Source: Actinomycetota bacterium
GTDB lineage: Bacteria; Actinomycetota; Actinomycetes; Nanopelagicales; Nanopelagicaceae
Reading direction: 5' to 3'
Length of the DNA stretch: 38,009 nucleotides
NCBI GenBank assembly: GCA_027728065.1
Contig: JAQBVO010000013.1
Location: forward strand, 1-38,009
Position 1 is the stretch's first letter; every line of letters begins with the position of its first letter. Below, in pieces: positions 25,556 through 33,667 of the stretch. The position numbers and the translations under genes were made by a program. The notes under the pieces are model-generated. The model saw only the letters and a list, made by a program, of their open reading frames with translations, did not search any database and was not told where the DNA came from.

Positions 25556-27117
25556 CTAAATCCTTTTATCTCACGACGCCGATTTATTACGTCAACGATG
25601 CACCTCATATAGGGCATGCATATACAACCGTTGCCGGTGATGTTCTTACTCGTTGGCACCGTCAAAAGGGTGAATCTGTCTGGTTTTTAACTGGAACCGA
25701 CGAACATGGTCAAAAAGTGATGCGTACTGCCGAAGAAAATAACGCTACGCCACAGGCGTGGGTCTATCGATTAGTGCGCGATGCTTGGAAGCCTACGTGG
25801 GCTAGCTTAAATATCGCTAACGATGACTTTATCCGCACAACCGAAGAGCGCCACACAGTGCGAGTGCAAAAATTCTTGCAATCACTTAAGGACACTGGAT
25901 ATATCTATGCTGGCAAATATCAGGGCCCATACTGTGTTGGCTGTGAAGAGTTTAAGTTACCAGGAGATCTCATTGAAATCGATGGACAGAAGTGCTGCCC
26001 AATTCATAGCAAACCAATTGAACTAGTTAATGAAAATAACTGGTTCTTCAAACTATCGGCATTTACTGATCAGTTACTTGAGCACTACAGCAAAAATCCA
26101 GATGCATGCCAGCCCGAAAGTGCGCGCAACGAAGTAGTTTCATTTTTAGAGGGCGGCCTTTCAGATTTATCTATTTCTCGTTCAACCTTTGATTGGGGAA
26201 TTCCAGTTCCGTGGGATACCGATCAAGTTGTCTATGTATGGTTCGATGCACTTCTTAACTATGCAACTGCAGTTGGCCTTACCGATGCCACCGAGAGTGA
26301 AGGTGGGAAAAAATTTGCAACTACATGGCCTGCTGATGTCCATTTAGTTGGTAAAGATATCCTGCGCTTTCATGCCGTTATTTGGCCAGCGATGTTAATG
26401 GCCGCGGGACTGGAAGTTCCAAGAAAGGTCTTTGCTCATGGCTGGCTATTGATTGGTGGTGAAAAGATGAGCAAGAGTAAGTTAACTGGAATTGCACCGA
26501 AGGACATCACTGATCACTTTGGCGTCGATGCATTTCGCTACTACTTTTTGCGTGCGATTCCATTTGGCACAGATGGCTCATTTTCATGGGAAGACATGTC
26601 GGCGCGCTATACATCCGAGCTCGCCAATGACTTTGGAAACTTAGCTTCGCGTTCGGCGGCGATGATTGAAAAATACTGCGGTGGGGTTTTACCGGCTGTA
26701 AGTAAGGAGGCTGATTTAGAGGCGGCGCTGCAGATAGCCGTGACCAAGGCCGATGAGGCGATCTGTGCATTAGATTTCCAAGGCGGAATCCTTGCGATTA
26801 TGGAGTTTTGTAAGAGAGTAAATGGTTATGTGAGCGAAAAAGAGCCATGGATAATGGTTAAAGATGGTGCAAACCGAGCAAAACTTGAAGCAGTTTTGTA
26901 TAACACTGCCGAGTCACTGCGCGCACTAGCCGTTCTGCTGCATCCAATAATGCCCGCAACGTGCCAGATTTTATGGCGCAGCCTTGGAGCACAAGCTCAG
27001 TTGGGCGATTTATCTGCACAGAAAATTAGCGGTGTTGCACATTGGGGTCAATTACCGCAAGGTGCAAGTGTGAGCAAGACTGAAGTTTTATTTCCCCGAT
27101 TAGAAACTAGCTCATAA
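25552..27117 (+). CDS. metG: Methionyl-tRNA synthetase
   Basis: 521-residue class I aminoacyl-tRNA synthetase. TTPIYYVNDAPHIGHAYTT contains the HIGH motif (residues 19-22), and GGEKMSKSKLTG the KMSKS motif (305-309). The insertion domain shows CVGCEEFK and CCPIHSKP, a single zinc knuckle, placing it with the short one-knuckle MetG class. WFDALLNYA and DILRFHAVIWPAMLMAAG are family blocks. The GTG start overlaps the rsmI stop by four bases. No tRNA-binding C-terminal extension is present. It is followed by tatD after five bases. Confidence 0.97.
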   Translation: MTKSFYLTTPIYYVNDAPHIGHAYTTVAGDVLTRWHRQKGESVWFLTGTDEHGQKVMRTAEENNATPQAWVYRLVRDAWKPTWASLNIANDDFIRTTEERHTVRVQKFLQSLKDTGYIYAGKYQGPYCVGCEEFKLPGDLIEIDGQKCCPIHSKPIELVNENNWFFKLSAFTDQLLEHYSKNPDACQPESARNEVVSFLEGGLSDLSISRSTFDWGIPVPWDTDQVVYVWFDALLNYATAVGLTDATESEGGKKFATTWPADVHLVGKDILRFHAVIWPAMLMAAGLEVPRKVFAHGWLLIGGEKMSKSKLTGIAPKDITDHFGVDAFRYYFLRAIPFGTDGSFSWEDMSARYTSELANDFGNLASRSAAMIEKYCGGVLPAVSKEADLEAALQIAVTKADEAICALDFQGGILAIMEFCKRVNGYVSEKEPWIMVKDGANRAKLEAVLYNTAESLRALAVLLHPIMPATCQILWRSLGAQAQLGDLSAQKISGVAHWGQLPQGASVSKTEVLFPRLETSS

Positions 27118-27122
27118 GAAAT

Positions 27123-27977
27123 ATGGCCGATCGCCACGCACTCGATCGCCCACGGGCACCATTGCCAGAACCTCTACCCGTTGCAACCGTTGATTCACAT
27201 GCGCACATGGAGATAATCACAGATTCCGCCCCTGATTCTGTCGAGATTGCAGATGTCATTGCTGAGGCCAAGTTGGTCAACGTAGATCGCATAGTTCAAA
27301 TTGGATACTCTGCCGAACAATCCAGATGGTGCGTAGCTGCAGCACAGAAGTGGAATACATCGGTTTTAGCAGCGGTTGCGCTGCATCCCAATGAGGCTCC
27401 AGTTGTTGTCGATTTAGAGTCTGACTTGGCGATCATCGCAGAGCTTGCACAACACCCACGTGTGCGTGCAATTGGAGAGACAGGTCTGGATTATTTTCGC
27501 ACCCCACCAGAGCTGCGGGGACGACAACAAGAATCATTCAAATGGCACATTGAGTTAGCTAAAAAAACCAATAAAGCTTTGGTGATTCATGATCGTGATT
27601 CACATGATGATATTTTGTCGATACTGCTCGAAGTTGGAGCTCCGCAAAACATTGTCTTTCACTGTTTTTCTGGCGATGTAAAGATGGCCAAGGCATGTAT
27701 CCAGAGCGGCTATATGATCTCATTTGCCGGGACTGTAACTTTTAAAAACGCATCCTACTTGCGCGATGCACTTAGGATAGTTCCAATCGATCAGTTATTA
27801 GTCGAAACTGATTCGCCGTTTTTGGCTCCGATGCCACATCGCGGTGCCGGTAACACCCCCGCACAGGTTGCAAGGATTGTGCGGGCAATGGCCACAGAGC
27901 GCCAGTGCGATCTCGGTGAGCTGGCTTTTGCACTCGGCAACAACGCCGAACGTATCTTTGGTTCATTCACCCCATGA
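27123..27977 (+). CDS. tatD: TatD-family metal-dependent hydrolase
   Basis: 284-residue TIM-barrel protein with the metal ligands of the family: VDSHAHME (D24, H26, H28), AIGETGLDYFR (Glu ligand), ALVIHDRDSHDD (His ligand), FHCFSGD and LLVETDSPFLAPMPHRG (Asp). TatD proteins are 3'-5' DNA exonucleases implicated in repair. The N-terminal 20 residues are Pro/Arg-rich, slightly longer than in short family members. It overlaps rsmA by four bases (ATGA). In Mycobacterium rpfB lies between these two genes; here nothing lies between. Confidence 0.93.
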   Translation: MADRHALDRPRAPLPEPLPVATVDSHAHMEIITDSAPDSVEIADVIAEAKLVNVDRIVQIGYSAEQSRWCVAAAQKWNTSVLAAVALHPNEAPVVVDLESDLAIIAELAQHPRVRAIGETGLDYFRTPPELRGRQQESFKWHIELAKKTNKALVIHDRDSHDDILSILLEVGAPQNIVFHCFSGDVKMAKACIQSGYMISFAGTVTFKNASYLRDALRIVPIDQLLVETDSPFLAPMPHRGAGNTPAQVARIVRAMATERQCDLGELAFALGNNAERIFGSFTP

Positions 27978-28816
27978 GCCTGCTTGGTGCCGCGCGCATT
28001 CGTGAACTAGCAGCAGCGTTGGATTTGCAGCCTTCAAAGTCCCTGGGTCAAAACTTTGTAATCGATTCAAATATCTGCACAAAGATTGTGCGCATAGCAG
28101 GCGTCAATAAAGATGACATCGCATTAGAGATCGGTCCAGGGCTCGGTTCATTAACTTTAGCGTTGCTCAACAGTGCAGCCTCGGTAGTGGCAGTAGAGAT
28201 TGATCATCGACTTGCAACGCAACTTCCTCTCACTGCCGCCGAGCACTCAGAGTATTCGCAGAATTTAGTAGTCCTTAGAGCCGATGCATTGGCTTTGGTC
28301 GAGCTACCCGTGCAACCAACTGTCTTGGTCGCTAACTTGCCTTACAACGTCTCGGTTACAGTCCTATTAAACTTACTGGAGAGATTTCCAACACTTCGCA
28401 GCGGAGTTGTCATGGTGCAGGCCGAAGTTGCAGATCGTTTAGCTGCAACTTCTGGCAGCAAAGAGTATGGAGTTCCATCGCTAAAAGCGGCGTGGTGGGC
28501 CGAGGTTAAGGCGGCAGGCTCGGTATCACGATCGGTTTTTTGGCCTGTACCTAACGTTGACTCGAAACTTGTTGCATTTACACGTCGTGCCAGCCCAGGT
28601 GATGAAGCACTGCGCATAAAAACCTTTGCAGTAATCGATGCCGCATTTGCTCAACGGCGAAAGATGTTGCGCTCTGCCCTTTCTTCGCGCTATGGCTCAT
28701 CATCGGCGGCCGAAGAGATTCTTGTGCGCGCAGGTATAGATCCAACGCTCCGCGGAGAGGCTTTAGAGATCTCAAGTTTTTCTGCAATTGCATTGTCCCA
28801 GCCTGACATTTTCTAA
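27974..28816 (+). CDS. rsmA: 16S rRNA adenine dimethyltransferase RsmA/KsgA
   Basis: 280-residue SAM enzyme that dimethylates A1518 and A1519 of 16S rRNA late in small-subunit assembly. PSKSLGQNFVIDSNI at residues 20-34 is the family opening, LEIGPGLGSLTLAL carries the SAM-binding GxGxG (G54, G56, G58), VEIDHRL the ribose-binding acid, and NLPY (121-124) the catalytic motif. C-terminal stretch PVPNVDSKLV and AFAQRRKMLRSAL are typical of RsmA. Loss of this enzyme gives kasugamycin resistance in other bacteria. Overlaps tatD by four bases; ispE starts 21 bases later. Confidence 0.96.
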   Translation: MSLLGAARIRELAAALDLQPSKSLGQNFVIDSNICTKIVRIAGVNKDDIALEIGPGLGSLTLALLNSAASVVAVEIDHRLATQLPLTAAEHSEYSQNLVVLRADALALVELPVQPTVLVANLPYNVSVTVLLNLLERFPTLRSGVVMVQAEVADRLAATSGSKEYGVPSLKAAWWAEVKAAGSVSRSVFWPVPNVDSKLVAFTRRASPGDEALRIKTFAVIDAAFAQRRKMLRSALSSRYGSSSAAEEILVRAGIDPTLRGEALEISSFSAIALSQPDIF

Positions 28817-28825
28817 CGGAGGCAA

Positions 28826-28831
28826 TAGGGT
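28826..28831 (+). promoter_or_regulatory. Candidate leaderless -10 element of ispE
   Basis: TAGGGT ends six bases before the ispE ATG. A GGAGG lies upstream at 28818-28822, but 15 bases from the ATG, too far for normal ribosome binding, which favours a leaderless start here. Confidence 0.4.
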
Positions 28832-28837
28832 CAATTC

Positions 28838-29752
28838 ATGCCCACAAAGAGTGTGACCGTACGCGTTCCTGCCAAGGTCAATCTCCAACTCTCAGTAGGC
28901 CCACGTGAGGTCGATGGTTTTCATAACCTTGTTAATGTTTTTCAAGCGATCTCAATCTTTGATGATGTCACTGTAACTTTTGCTGCGCCAAAGAGTGGCG
29001 TGAGCATTGCAATAACCGGCGATCAGGTACATGGAGTCCCTGCCGACGAAAGTAATTTAGCGATGAAGGCCATTGCCTTGATGGCCAGAGAGTATGACTT
29101 AGAGATCGATGCACATGTTGAGATTAAGAAATCTATTCCAGTTGCAGGCGGCATGGCTGGGGGAAGTGCAGATGCAGCTGCAGCAATCGTTGCAATCGAT
29201 TATTTATACTCACTTGGAATGAGCCGCGAAGAGATGTCAGAGATAGCGGCACAGTTAGGCAGCGATGTTCCATTTATGTTAAGCGGTGGGACGGCAATCG
29301 GTACAGGCCACGGAGATCAGTTAACTCCAGCGCTTTCACGCGGTACTTATCACTGGGTTTTAGCTTTATCGAGCGGTGGTTTATCTACTCCGGCCGTGTA
29401 TAGCGAGTGCGATCGTTTGCGTTCAGAGTCTGAGATTGCAGAGCCGCAAACAAATGAGAGTTTGATGCAGGCGCTATTAGCCGCTGATCCAAAGACAGTT
29501 GGTGCACATTTAATAAATGATTTACAGGCGGCGGCATGTTCATTGCGTCCGGCACTTCGATTAGTTCTTGATGTCGGTCAAGAGTATGGTGCACTGGGTG
29601 CATTGGTTTCAGGCTCTGGTCCGACCGTTGCATTTTTAGTTAGCGATGAAGAGGCCGGACTTGATTTAGCTGTGGCGTTAACGGCAAGTGGTGTCGTTGG
29701 AAGCGTTACGCGTGCATATGGACCAGTTGCAGGGGCGAAAGTTCTTACCTAA
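28838..29752 (+). CDS. ispE: 4-diphosphocytidyl-2-C-methyl-D-erythritol kinase
   Basis: 304-residue GHMP kinase that phosphorylates CDP-methylerythritol in the MEP pathway of isoprenoid synthesis. VPAKVNLQLSVGPREVDGFH (substrate site with the conserved Lys) opens the protein, PVAGGMAGGSADAAAA from residue 101 is the ATP-binding glycine loop, GSDVPFMLSGGTA is the third family motif, and ALVSGSGPTVAFLV the GHMP C-terminal block. Length is normal. It follows rsmA, as in many Actinobacteria, and precedes tRNA-Gln. It probably supplies the polyprenyl phosphates used by Pmt and cell-wall synthesis. Confidence 0.96.
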   Translation: MPTKSVTVRVPAKVNLQLSVGPREVDGFHNLVNVFQAISIFDDVTVTFAAPKSGVSIAITGDQVHGVPADESNLAMKAIALMAREYDLEIDAHVEIKKSIPVAGGMAGGSADAAAAIVAIDYLYSLGMSREEMSEIAAQLGSDVPFMLSGGTAIGTGHGDQLTPALSRGTYHWVLALSSGGLSTPAVYSECDRLRSESEIAEPQTNESLMQALLAADPKTVGAHLINDLQAAACSLRPALRLVLDVGQEYGALGALVSGSGPTVAFLVSDEEAGLDLAVALTASGVVGSVTRAYGPVAGAKVLT

Positions 29753-29785
29753 TTACGCAGGCCAATGGTCATCAGCACCACCCTT

Positions 29786-29791
29786 TATAAG
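29786..29791 (+). promoter_or_regulatory. Candidate -10 element of tRNA-Gln
   Basis: TATAAG ends 13 bases before the tRNA, agreeing with TATAAT at five of six positions. A start about seven bases downstream would give a short leader to be trimmed. No good -35 match was found at 17 bases. Confidence 0.45.
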
Positions 29792-29804
29792 GGAGAATAT
29801 GGGT

Positions 29805-29876
29805 TCCGCCATTGTGTAGTGGCTAGCACATGGGCCTTTGAAGCCCAGGGTCCAGGATCGATACCTGGTGGCGGAG
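29805..29876 (+). tRNA. tRNA-Gln (anticodon TTG)
   Basis: 72-base cloverleaf: acceptor arms TCCGCCA / TGGCGGA, D-arm GTGTAGTGGCTAGCAC, anticodon stem TGGGC / GCCCA with loop CTTTGAA (anticodon TTG, reading CAA and CAG), T-arm CAGGATCGATACCTG. Discriminator G at 29876, CCA not encoded. The GTG of glmU follows 15 bases later. Confidence 0.97.
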
Positions 29877-29879
29877 CGA

Positions 29880-29885
29880 TAGGAT
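29880..29885 (+). promoter_or_regulatory. Candidate leaderless -10 element of glmU
   Basis: TAGGAT starts four bases after the tRNA-Gln end and stops six bases before the GTG of glmU. No ribosome site precedes the GTG. glmU could alternatively be read through from the tRNA transcript. Confidence 0.4.
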
Positions 29886-29891
29886 TCATAC

Positions 29892-31310
29892 GTGGCCTTA
29901 GAAACCGTGATTGTTCTTGCAGCAGGTGAAGGAACACGGATGAAATCGGGTCAAGCCAAAGTTCTTCACAGCGTTGCAGGCCGTTCGCTACTTGGACATG
30001 TTCTCGCCGCCGTTGACCACATTAACCCTTCCACCATCTGTGTTGTTGTTGGTGCAAACCGAATAGGTGTTGAGGCTCATGTCGCTGAGATTTCACCATC
30101 TGCAACTACGGTCTTTCAAGAAAAGCGCAATGGAACTGGCCACGCTACTCAATTAGCGTTGGCAGGTAAAAGCACGCGTGGCACAACGTTGGTTCTACCT
30201 GGTGATACCCCAATGCTGACGGGTCAATCACTTGCCGCATTTCTAGATGCACACAATGGCGGAAAATTCTCTGCATCGGTTTTAACTGCCCAGCACCCCG
30301 ATCCAACGGGCTATGGACGAATCATTAGGGATGCAAACGATGAGCTTTTGCGAATCGTCGAAGAGCGCGATGCCACCGATGATGAAAGGTTTATTGTTGA
30401 GATTAACTCGGGCGTTTACGCATTTGATAGTGCCAAGTTAGCCGGTGCAATTGAGCAGATCACCAACTCTAATTCACAGGGAGAGCTCTATTTAACCGAT
30501 GTGATTGAAATCTTAAAGAATGCTGGCGAATCAGTTGCCGCGATTATGCTTGAAGATTTTACTGAGATTTTAGGTGTCAATGATCGCGTGCAACTTGCCG
30601 AAACCGCTGCCCTATTGCGTGATCGAATTAATGATCAGTGGATGCGCGAAGGTGTAACAATTATCGATCCAACGACAACATGGATAGATGCTACGGCAAC
30701 ACTATCTAGCGATGTCACCATTCATCCAGGCAGTGCAATCTTGGGTACAACCAGCGTTGCAACTGGCGCCGTTATTGGTCCCCGCACAACCCTGACTAAC
30801 TGTGTAGTAAAAGAGGGCGCAGCCGTTCTTGAATCTATAGCCTTAGATACTCTCATTGGAGAGGCTGTAACGGTCGGACCATTTACATATCTACGCCGCG
30901 GAACAGTGCTCGGTGATAGCGCAAAAGTCGGTGCATTCGTTGAGATGAAGAACTCCACTGTTGGTACCGGCTCGAAAATTCCGCATCTTTCATATGTTGG
31001 AGATGCAACTATCGGCGATGGCAGCAATATCGGTGCGGCGACAATCTTTGTGAACTACGACGGTGTTGATAAGCATCACACAACGGTTGGAGATCACGTC
31101 CGTATCGGTAGCGACACAATGCTCGTTGCGCCGGTTTCTATCGGCGATGGGGCATATACCGCCGCTGGATCTGTCATAACTGAGGATGTTCCGGCAGGGG
31201 CAATCGGTGTTGGCAGAGCTAAACAGAGAAATGTAATAGGTTGGGTCCTGCGTAAGCGCGCAGGCAGCAAATCTGCGCAAGCAGCCGAGGCAAGTAAAAA
31301 GAAGGGCTAA
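29892..31310 (+). CDS. glmU: Bifunctional GlmU: glucosamine-1-P acetyltransferase / UDP-GlcNAc pyrophosphorylase
   Basis: 472 residues. It makes UDP-GlcNAc for peptidoglycan. The N-terminal uridylyltransferase half shows VLAAGEGTRMKSGQAKVLH (nucleotide loop from residue 8, K23), GDTPMLTG (metal-binding Asp) and ELYLTDVIEIL. The C-terminal half is a left-handed beta-helix of hexapeptide repeats with GPFTYLRRGTVLGDSAKVG, KIPHLSYVGDATIGDGSNIG and NYDGVDKHHTTVGDHVRIGS, the acetyl-CoA/active-site block with the catalytic His. Both active sites look intact. The GTG start has no ribosome site. prs begins two bases after the stop, so the pair is an operon as in mycobacteria. Confidence 0.97.
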   Translation: MALETVIVLAAGEGTRMKSGQAKVLHSVAGRSLLGHVLAAVDHINPSTICVVVGANRIGVEAHVAEISPSATTVFQEKRNGTGHATQLALAGKSTRGTTLVLPGDTPMLTGQSLAAFLDAHNGGKFSASVLTAQHPDPTGYGRIIRDANDELLRIVEERDATDDERFIVEINSGVYAFDSAKLAGAIEQITNSNSQGELYLTDVIEILKNAGESVAAIMLEDFTEILGVNDRVQLAETAALLRDRINDQWMREGVTIIDPTTTWIDATATLSSDVTIHPGSAILGTTSVATGAVIGPRTTLTNCVVKEGAAVLESIALDTLIGEAVTVGPFTYLRRGTVLGDSAKVGAFVEMKNSTVGTGSKIPHLSYVGDATIGDGSNIGAATIFVNYDGVDKHHTTVGDHVRIGSDTMLVAPVSIGDGAYTAAGSVITEDVPAGAIGVGRAKQRNVIGWVLRKRAGSKSAQAAEASKKKG

Positions 31311-31312
31311 AC

Positions 31313-32293
31313 ATGGGAGAGATCAGGCTATCCTCTGAAAAGCGACTACGTTTATTTACAGGTCGCGGATATCCCGAACTAGCCGATGATGTGGCATCAG
31401 AACTCGGTGTTGAACTGACTCCAACATCTGCATATGACTTTTCTAATGGTGAAATCTTTGTTCGCTTCGAAGAGTCGGTTCGTGGCTGCGATGCATTTGT
31501 TTTACAGAGCCACTCTTCACCGGTGAATAAGCAGATTATGGAACAACTTATTATGGTCGATGCCCTTAAGCGCGCATCGGCTAAGCGCATCACAGTTATC
31601 ACACCTTTTTATGGTTATGCACGTCAAGATAAAAAACATCGTGGACGTGAACCAATATCTGCACGGTTAATGGCCGATCTCTTTAAAACCGCTGGCGCTG
31701 ATCGCTTAATGGTTGTTGATCTCCACGCATCCCAGATTCAAGGCTTCTTTGATGGCCCCGTAGATCATCTCTTCGCCCTTCCAATGCTTGCAAACTATGT
31801 GGGTAGCAAAGTCGATCGCACACGTTTGACAATCGTCTCTCCAGATTCCGGTCGCGTTCGCGTGGCCGAGCGCTGGTCAGATCTCTTAGGTGGATGCCCA
31901 ATCGCTTTTATCCATAAGACACGTGATCCTCGAGTTCCTAACGAGGCCGTTGTTGGCCGCGTTGTTGGTGATGTAGAAGGTCAGACATGCATCGTTATCG
32001 ATGACATGATCGATACAGCCGGCACAATTACAAAGGCGGTCGAGGTTTTGTTTGAAGCTGGGGCAAAAGATGTCATCGTCACAGCAACACATGGTGTCTT
32101 TTCTGGCCCTGCAGTCGAGCGCTTAAGAGGTTGCAAAGCATCTGAGGTCGTTATTACAAATACGCTTCCGATTTCAGAGGATCAAAAGTTCGAGGGGCTC
32201 ACAGTCCTGTCGATTGCACCGCTAATCGCTCGAGCAATCCGTGAAGTCTTCGAGGATGGCTCAGTTACAAGCCTCTTTGACGGCCATTCATAA
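31313..32293 (+). CDS. prs: Ribose-phosphate pyrophosphokinase (PRPP synthetase)
   Basis: 326 residues. Makes PRPP from ribose 5-phosphate and ATP for nucleotides, histidine, tryptophan and NAD. Class I features: FSNGEIFVRFEESVRGCD, RQDKKHRGREPISARLMADL (ATP region), VVDLHASQIQGFFDGPVDHL (metal/PRPP signature) and the PRPP loop IDDMIDTAGT (D230-D231). It starts two bases after glmU with an AAGAAGG site inside the glmU end. A 151-base gap follows before rplY. Confidence 0.97.
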   Translation: MGEIRLSSEKRLRLFTGRGYPELADDVASELGVELTPTSAYDFSNGEIFVRFEESVRGCDAFVLQSHSSPVNKQIMEQLIMVDALKRASAKRITVITPFYGYARQDKKHRGREPISARLMADLFKTAGADRLMVVDLHASQIQGFFDGPVDHLFALPMLANYVGSKVDRTRLTIVSPDSGRVRVAERWSDLLGGCPIAFIHKTRDPRVPNEAVVGRVVGDVEGQTCIVIDDMIDTAGTITKAVEVLFEAGAKDVIVTATHGVFSGPAVERLRGCKASEVVITNTLPISEDQKFEGLTVLSIAPLIARAIREVFEDGSVTSLFDGHS

Positions 32294-32300
32294 GCGCAAT

Positions 32301-32330
32301 TTGCACAATCAACTACTGGCAGGCTAACCT
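32301..32330 (+). promoter_or_regulatory. Candidate promoter of rplY
   Basis: TTGCAC (32301-32306), 18-base spacer, TAACCT (32325-32330). Matches to the sigma-70-type consensus are partial. The start would fall about 32337, giving a leader of about 108 bases containing the palindrome at 32380-32393. Other combinations are possible. Confidence 0.3.
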
Positions 32331-32379
32331 TTGGGCAGTTCCGGCGAGGGCATGAATTTACTTCCGTAATCGACGGCTT

Positions 32380-32393
32380 AGGATTTAAATCCT
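32380..32393. promoter_or_regulatory. 14-bp perfect palindrome in the rplY leader region
   Basis: AGGATTTAAATCCT is a perfect palindrome 51 bases before the rplY ATG, in the 151-base gap after prs, which otherwise holds no gene. As RNA the centre is too tight for a stable hairpin, so a dimeric protein-binding site is the better reading. Function unknown. Confidence 0.4.
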
Positions 32394-32444
32394 TACTGGA
32401 ACTTTGTGTTGAAACCGAAGTTTTCACTAGAGGAGTAATTAAAA

Positions 32445-33071
32445 ATGGCAGAGATCACTATCAACGGTGTTGTTCGTACCGAATTTGGTAAGGGTGCATC
32501 ACGTCGTGCGCGTCGCGATGGTTTAGTTCCTGCCGTCATCTACGGTCATGGTGAAAAGCCACAGCACATCACGCTGCCAGCGCGCGAACTTGGCGTTGCC
32601 CTCGAGCAGTCAAACGTTTTGCTCGACATCGTTATCGATGGAAAGACTGAGCTCACACTTCCAAAGGCGATAGTGCGCCACCCACTCAAGCAGATCCTTG
32701 AGCACATCGATTTGGTATTAGTTCGCCGTGGAGAGAAAGTTGTTGTTGCAGTTCCTGTGCATGCAAGCGGAGAGTACGACCGCGATGGAATTCTTGAGCA
32801 TGTTAACAACACAATCGAAGTACGTGTTGAAGCAACGGCAATCCCTAGCTTCTTAGAACTCGATATCACTGGCCTTGTAGCCGGTATGTCGCTCTATGCG
32901 AGTGATGTAGTACTTCCAGCAGGTGTTGAACTCGAATCAGCTCCAAAGATGATTGTTATTCACTTATCCGAGCGCTCAGCTATCGTTGAAGAAGTTGCTC
33001 CAGTAGTAGCAGAAGTAGTCGATGCAACGGCCGAAGCACCTGCAGCCGGTGCCGAGAAGAAGGAGGCTTAA
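32445..33071 (+). CDS. rplY: 50S ribosomal protein L25 (CTC form)
   Basis: 208 residues: an N-terminal L25 domain (INGVVRTEFGKGASRRARRD, LVPAVIYGHGEKP, the 5S rRNA binding part) and a C-terminal TL5/CTC beta domain (EVRVEATAIPSFLELDITGL), then an Ala/Val/Glu-rich acidic tail of about 25 residues ending KKEA. This long form is the general-stress CTC type. It binds 5S rRNA in the central protuberance. A good AGAGGAGT ribosome site lies before the ATG. The gene keeps the glmU-prs-rplY-pth order of Actinobacteria. Confidence 0.96.
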   Translation: MAEITINGVVRTEFGKGASRRARRDGLVPAVIYGHGEKPQHITLPARELGVALEQSNVLLDIVIDGKTELTLPKAIVRHPLKQILEHIDLVLVRRGEKVVVAVPVHASGEYDRDGILEHVNNTIEVRVEATAIPSFLELDITGLVAGMSLYASDVVLPAGVELESAPKMIVIHLSERSAIVEEVAPVVAEVVDATAEAPAAGAEKKEA

Positions 33072-33075
33072 CCCT

Positions 33076-33081
33076 TACGAT
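33076..33081 (+). promoter_or_regulatory. Candidate leaderless -10 element of pth
   Basis: TACGAT ends seven bases before the pth ATG, in the 17-base gap after rplY. It is identical in sequence and spacing to the candidate before pmt. The GGAGG in the last rplY codons is about 23 bases from the ATG, too far to serve it. Confidence 0.45.
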
Positions 33082-33088
33082 TGCCTTT

Positions 33089-33664
33089 ATGACGTGGTTA
33101 GTAGTTGGGCTCGGTAACTCGGGAGATCAATACGCTGCAACCCGTCACAACATAGGTCAGATGGTAATTAATGAGCTTGTTCGCCGGCACAACCTAAAAC
33201 TCTCTTCACATAAATCCCGTACTGACATTGCAGCCTACAAACTAGGCGTTGGCGAGAGTACTCAATCGATTATCCTTGCAAAGTCCAAAGGCTACATGAA
33301 TGAGAGCGGCGGTCCGATAAAAGCCCTTGCAAACTTCTACTCAGTTGAGACTAATAAAATCATCGCATTACATGACGAGCTCGATATTGGTTTTTGCGCA
33401 ATACGCAGCAAAATTGCCGGAGGCGATAATGGCCACAATGGTCTTAAATCAATGACTTCGGCTTTTAGTACACCCGAGTATTACCGAGTCCGTTTAGGAA
33501 TTGGGCGGCCAATGGGTGCACAAGATCCAGCCGACTTTGTGCTCAAGGCTTTTTCAAAGGTCGAACAAAAAGAGTTGGCAGAGTTTATTGTCCGTGGCGC
33601 CGATGTTGTTGAATCCCTAATCACACAAGGACTTGAACGGACCCAGACCGCTTTCAATAGCTAA
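33089..33664 (+). CDS. pth: Peptidyl-tRNA hydrolase
   Basis: 191 residues. Releases tRNA from stalled peptidyl-tRNA. Opening VVGLGNSGDQYAATRHNIGQ holds N10 and the catalytic H20; the YMNESG block holds N71; LHDELDIGFCAIR carries D96 and GGDNGHNGLKSM the N117 motif. These align with E. coli N10, H20, N68, D93 and N114. All catalytic residues are present. A small departure is YMNESG where YMNxSG usually has a hydrophobic residue. It is convergent with ppc, the stop codons being three bases apart. Confidence 0.96.
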   Translation: MTWLVVGLGNSGDQYAATRHNIGQMVINELVRRHNLKLSSHKSRTDIAAYKLGVGESTQSIILAKSKGYMNESGGPIKALANFYSVETNKIIALHDELDIGFCAIRSKIAGGDNGHNGLKSMTSAFSTPEYYRVRLGIGRPMGAQDPADFVLKAFSKVEQKELAEFIVRGADVVESLITQGLERTQTAFNS

Positions 33665-33667
33665 GAA

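Noticed and set aside
31219-31602. 127-codon open frame antisense to glmU/prs junction
   Set aside because: It covers the coding ends of two well-supported genes and shows no recognisable domain.
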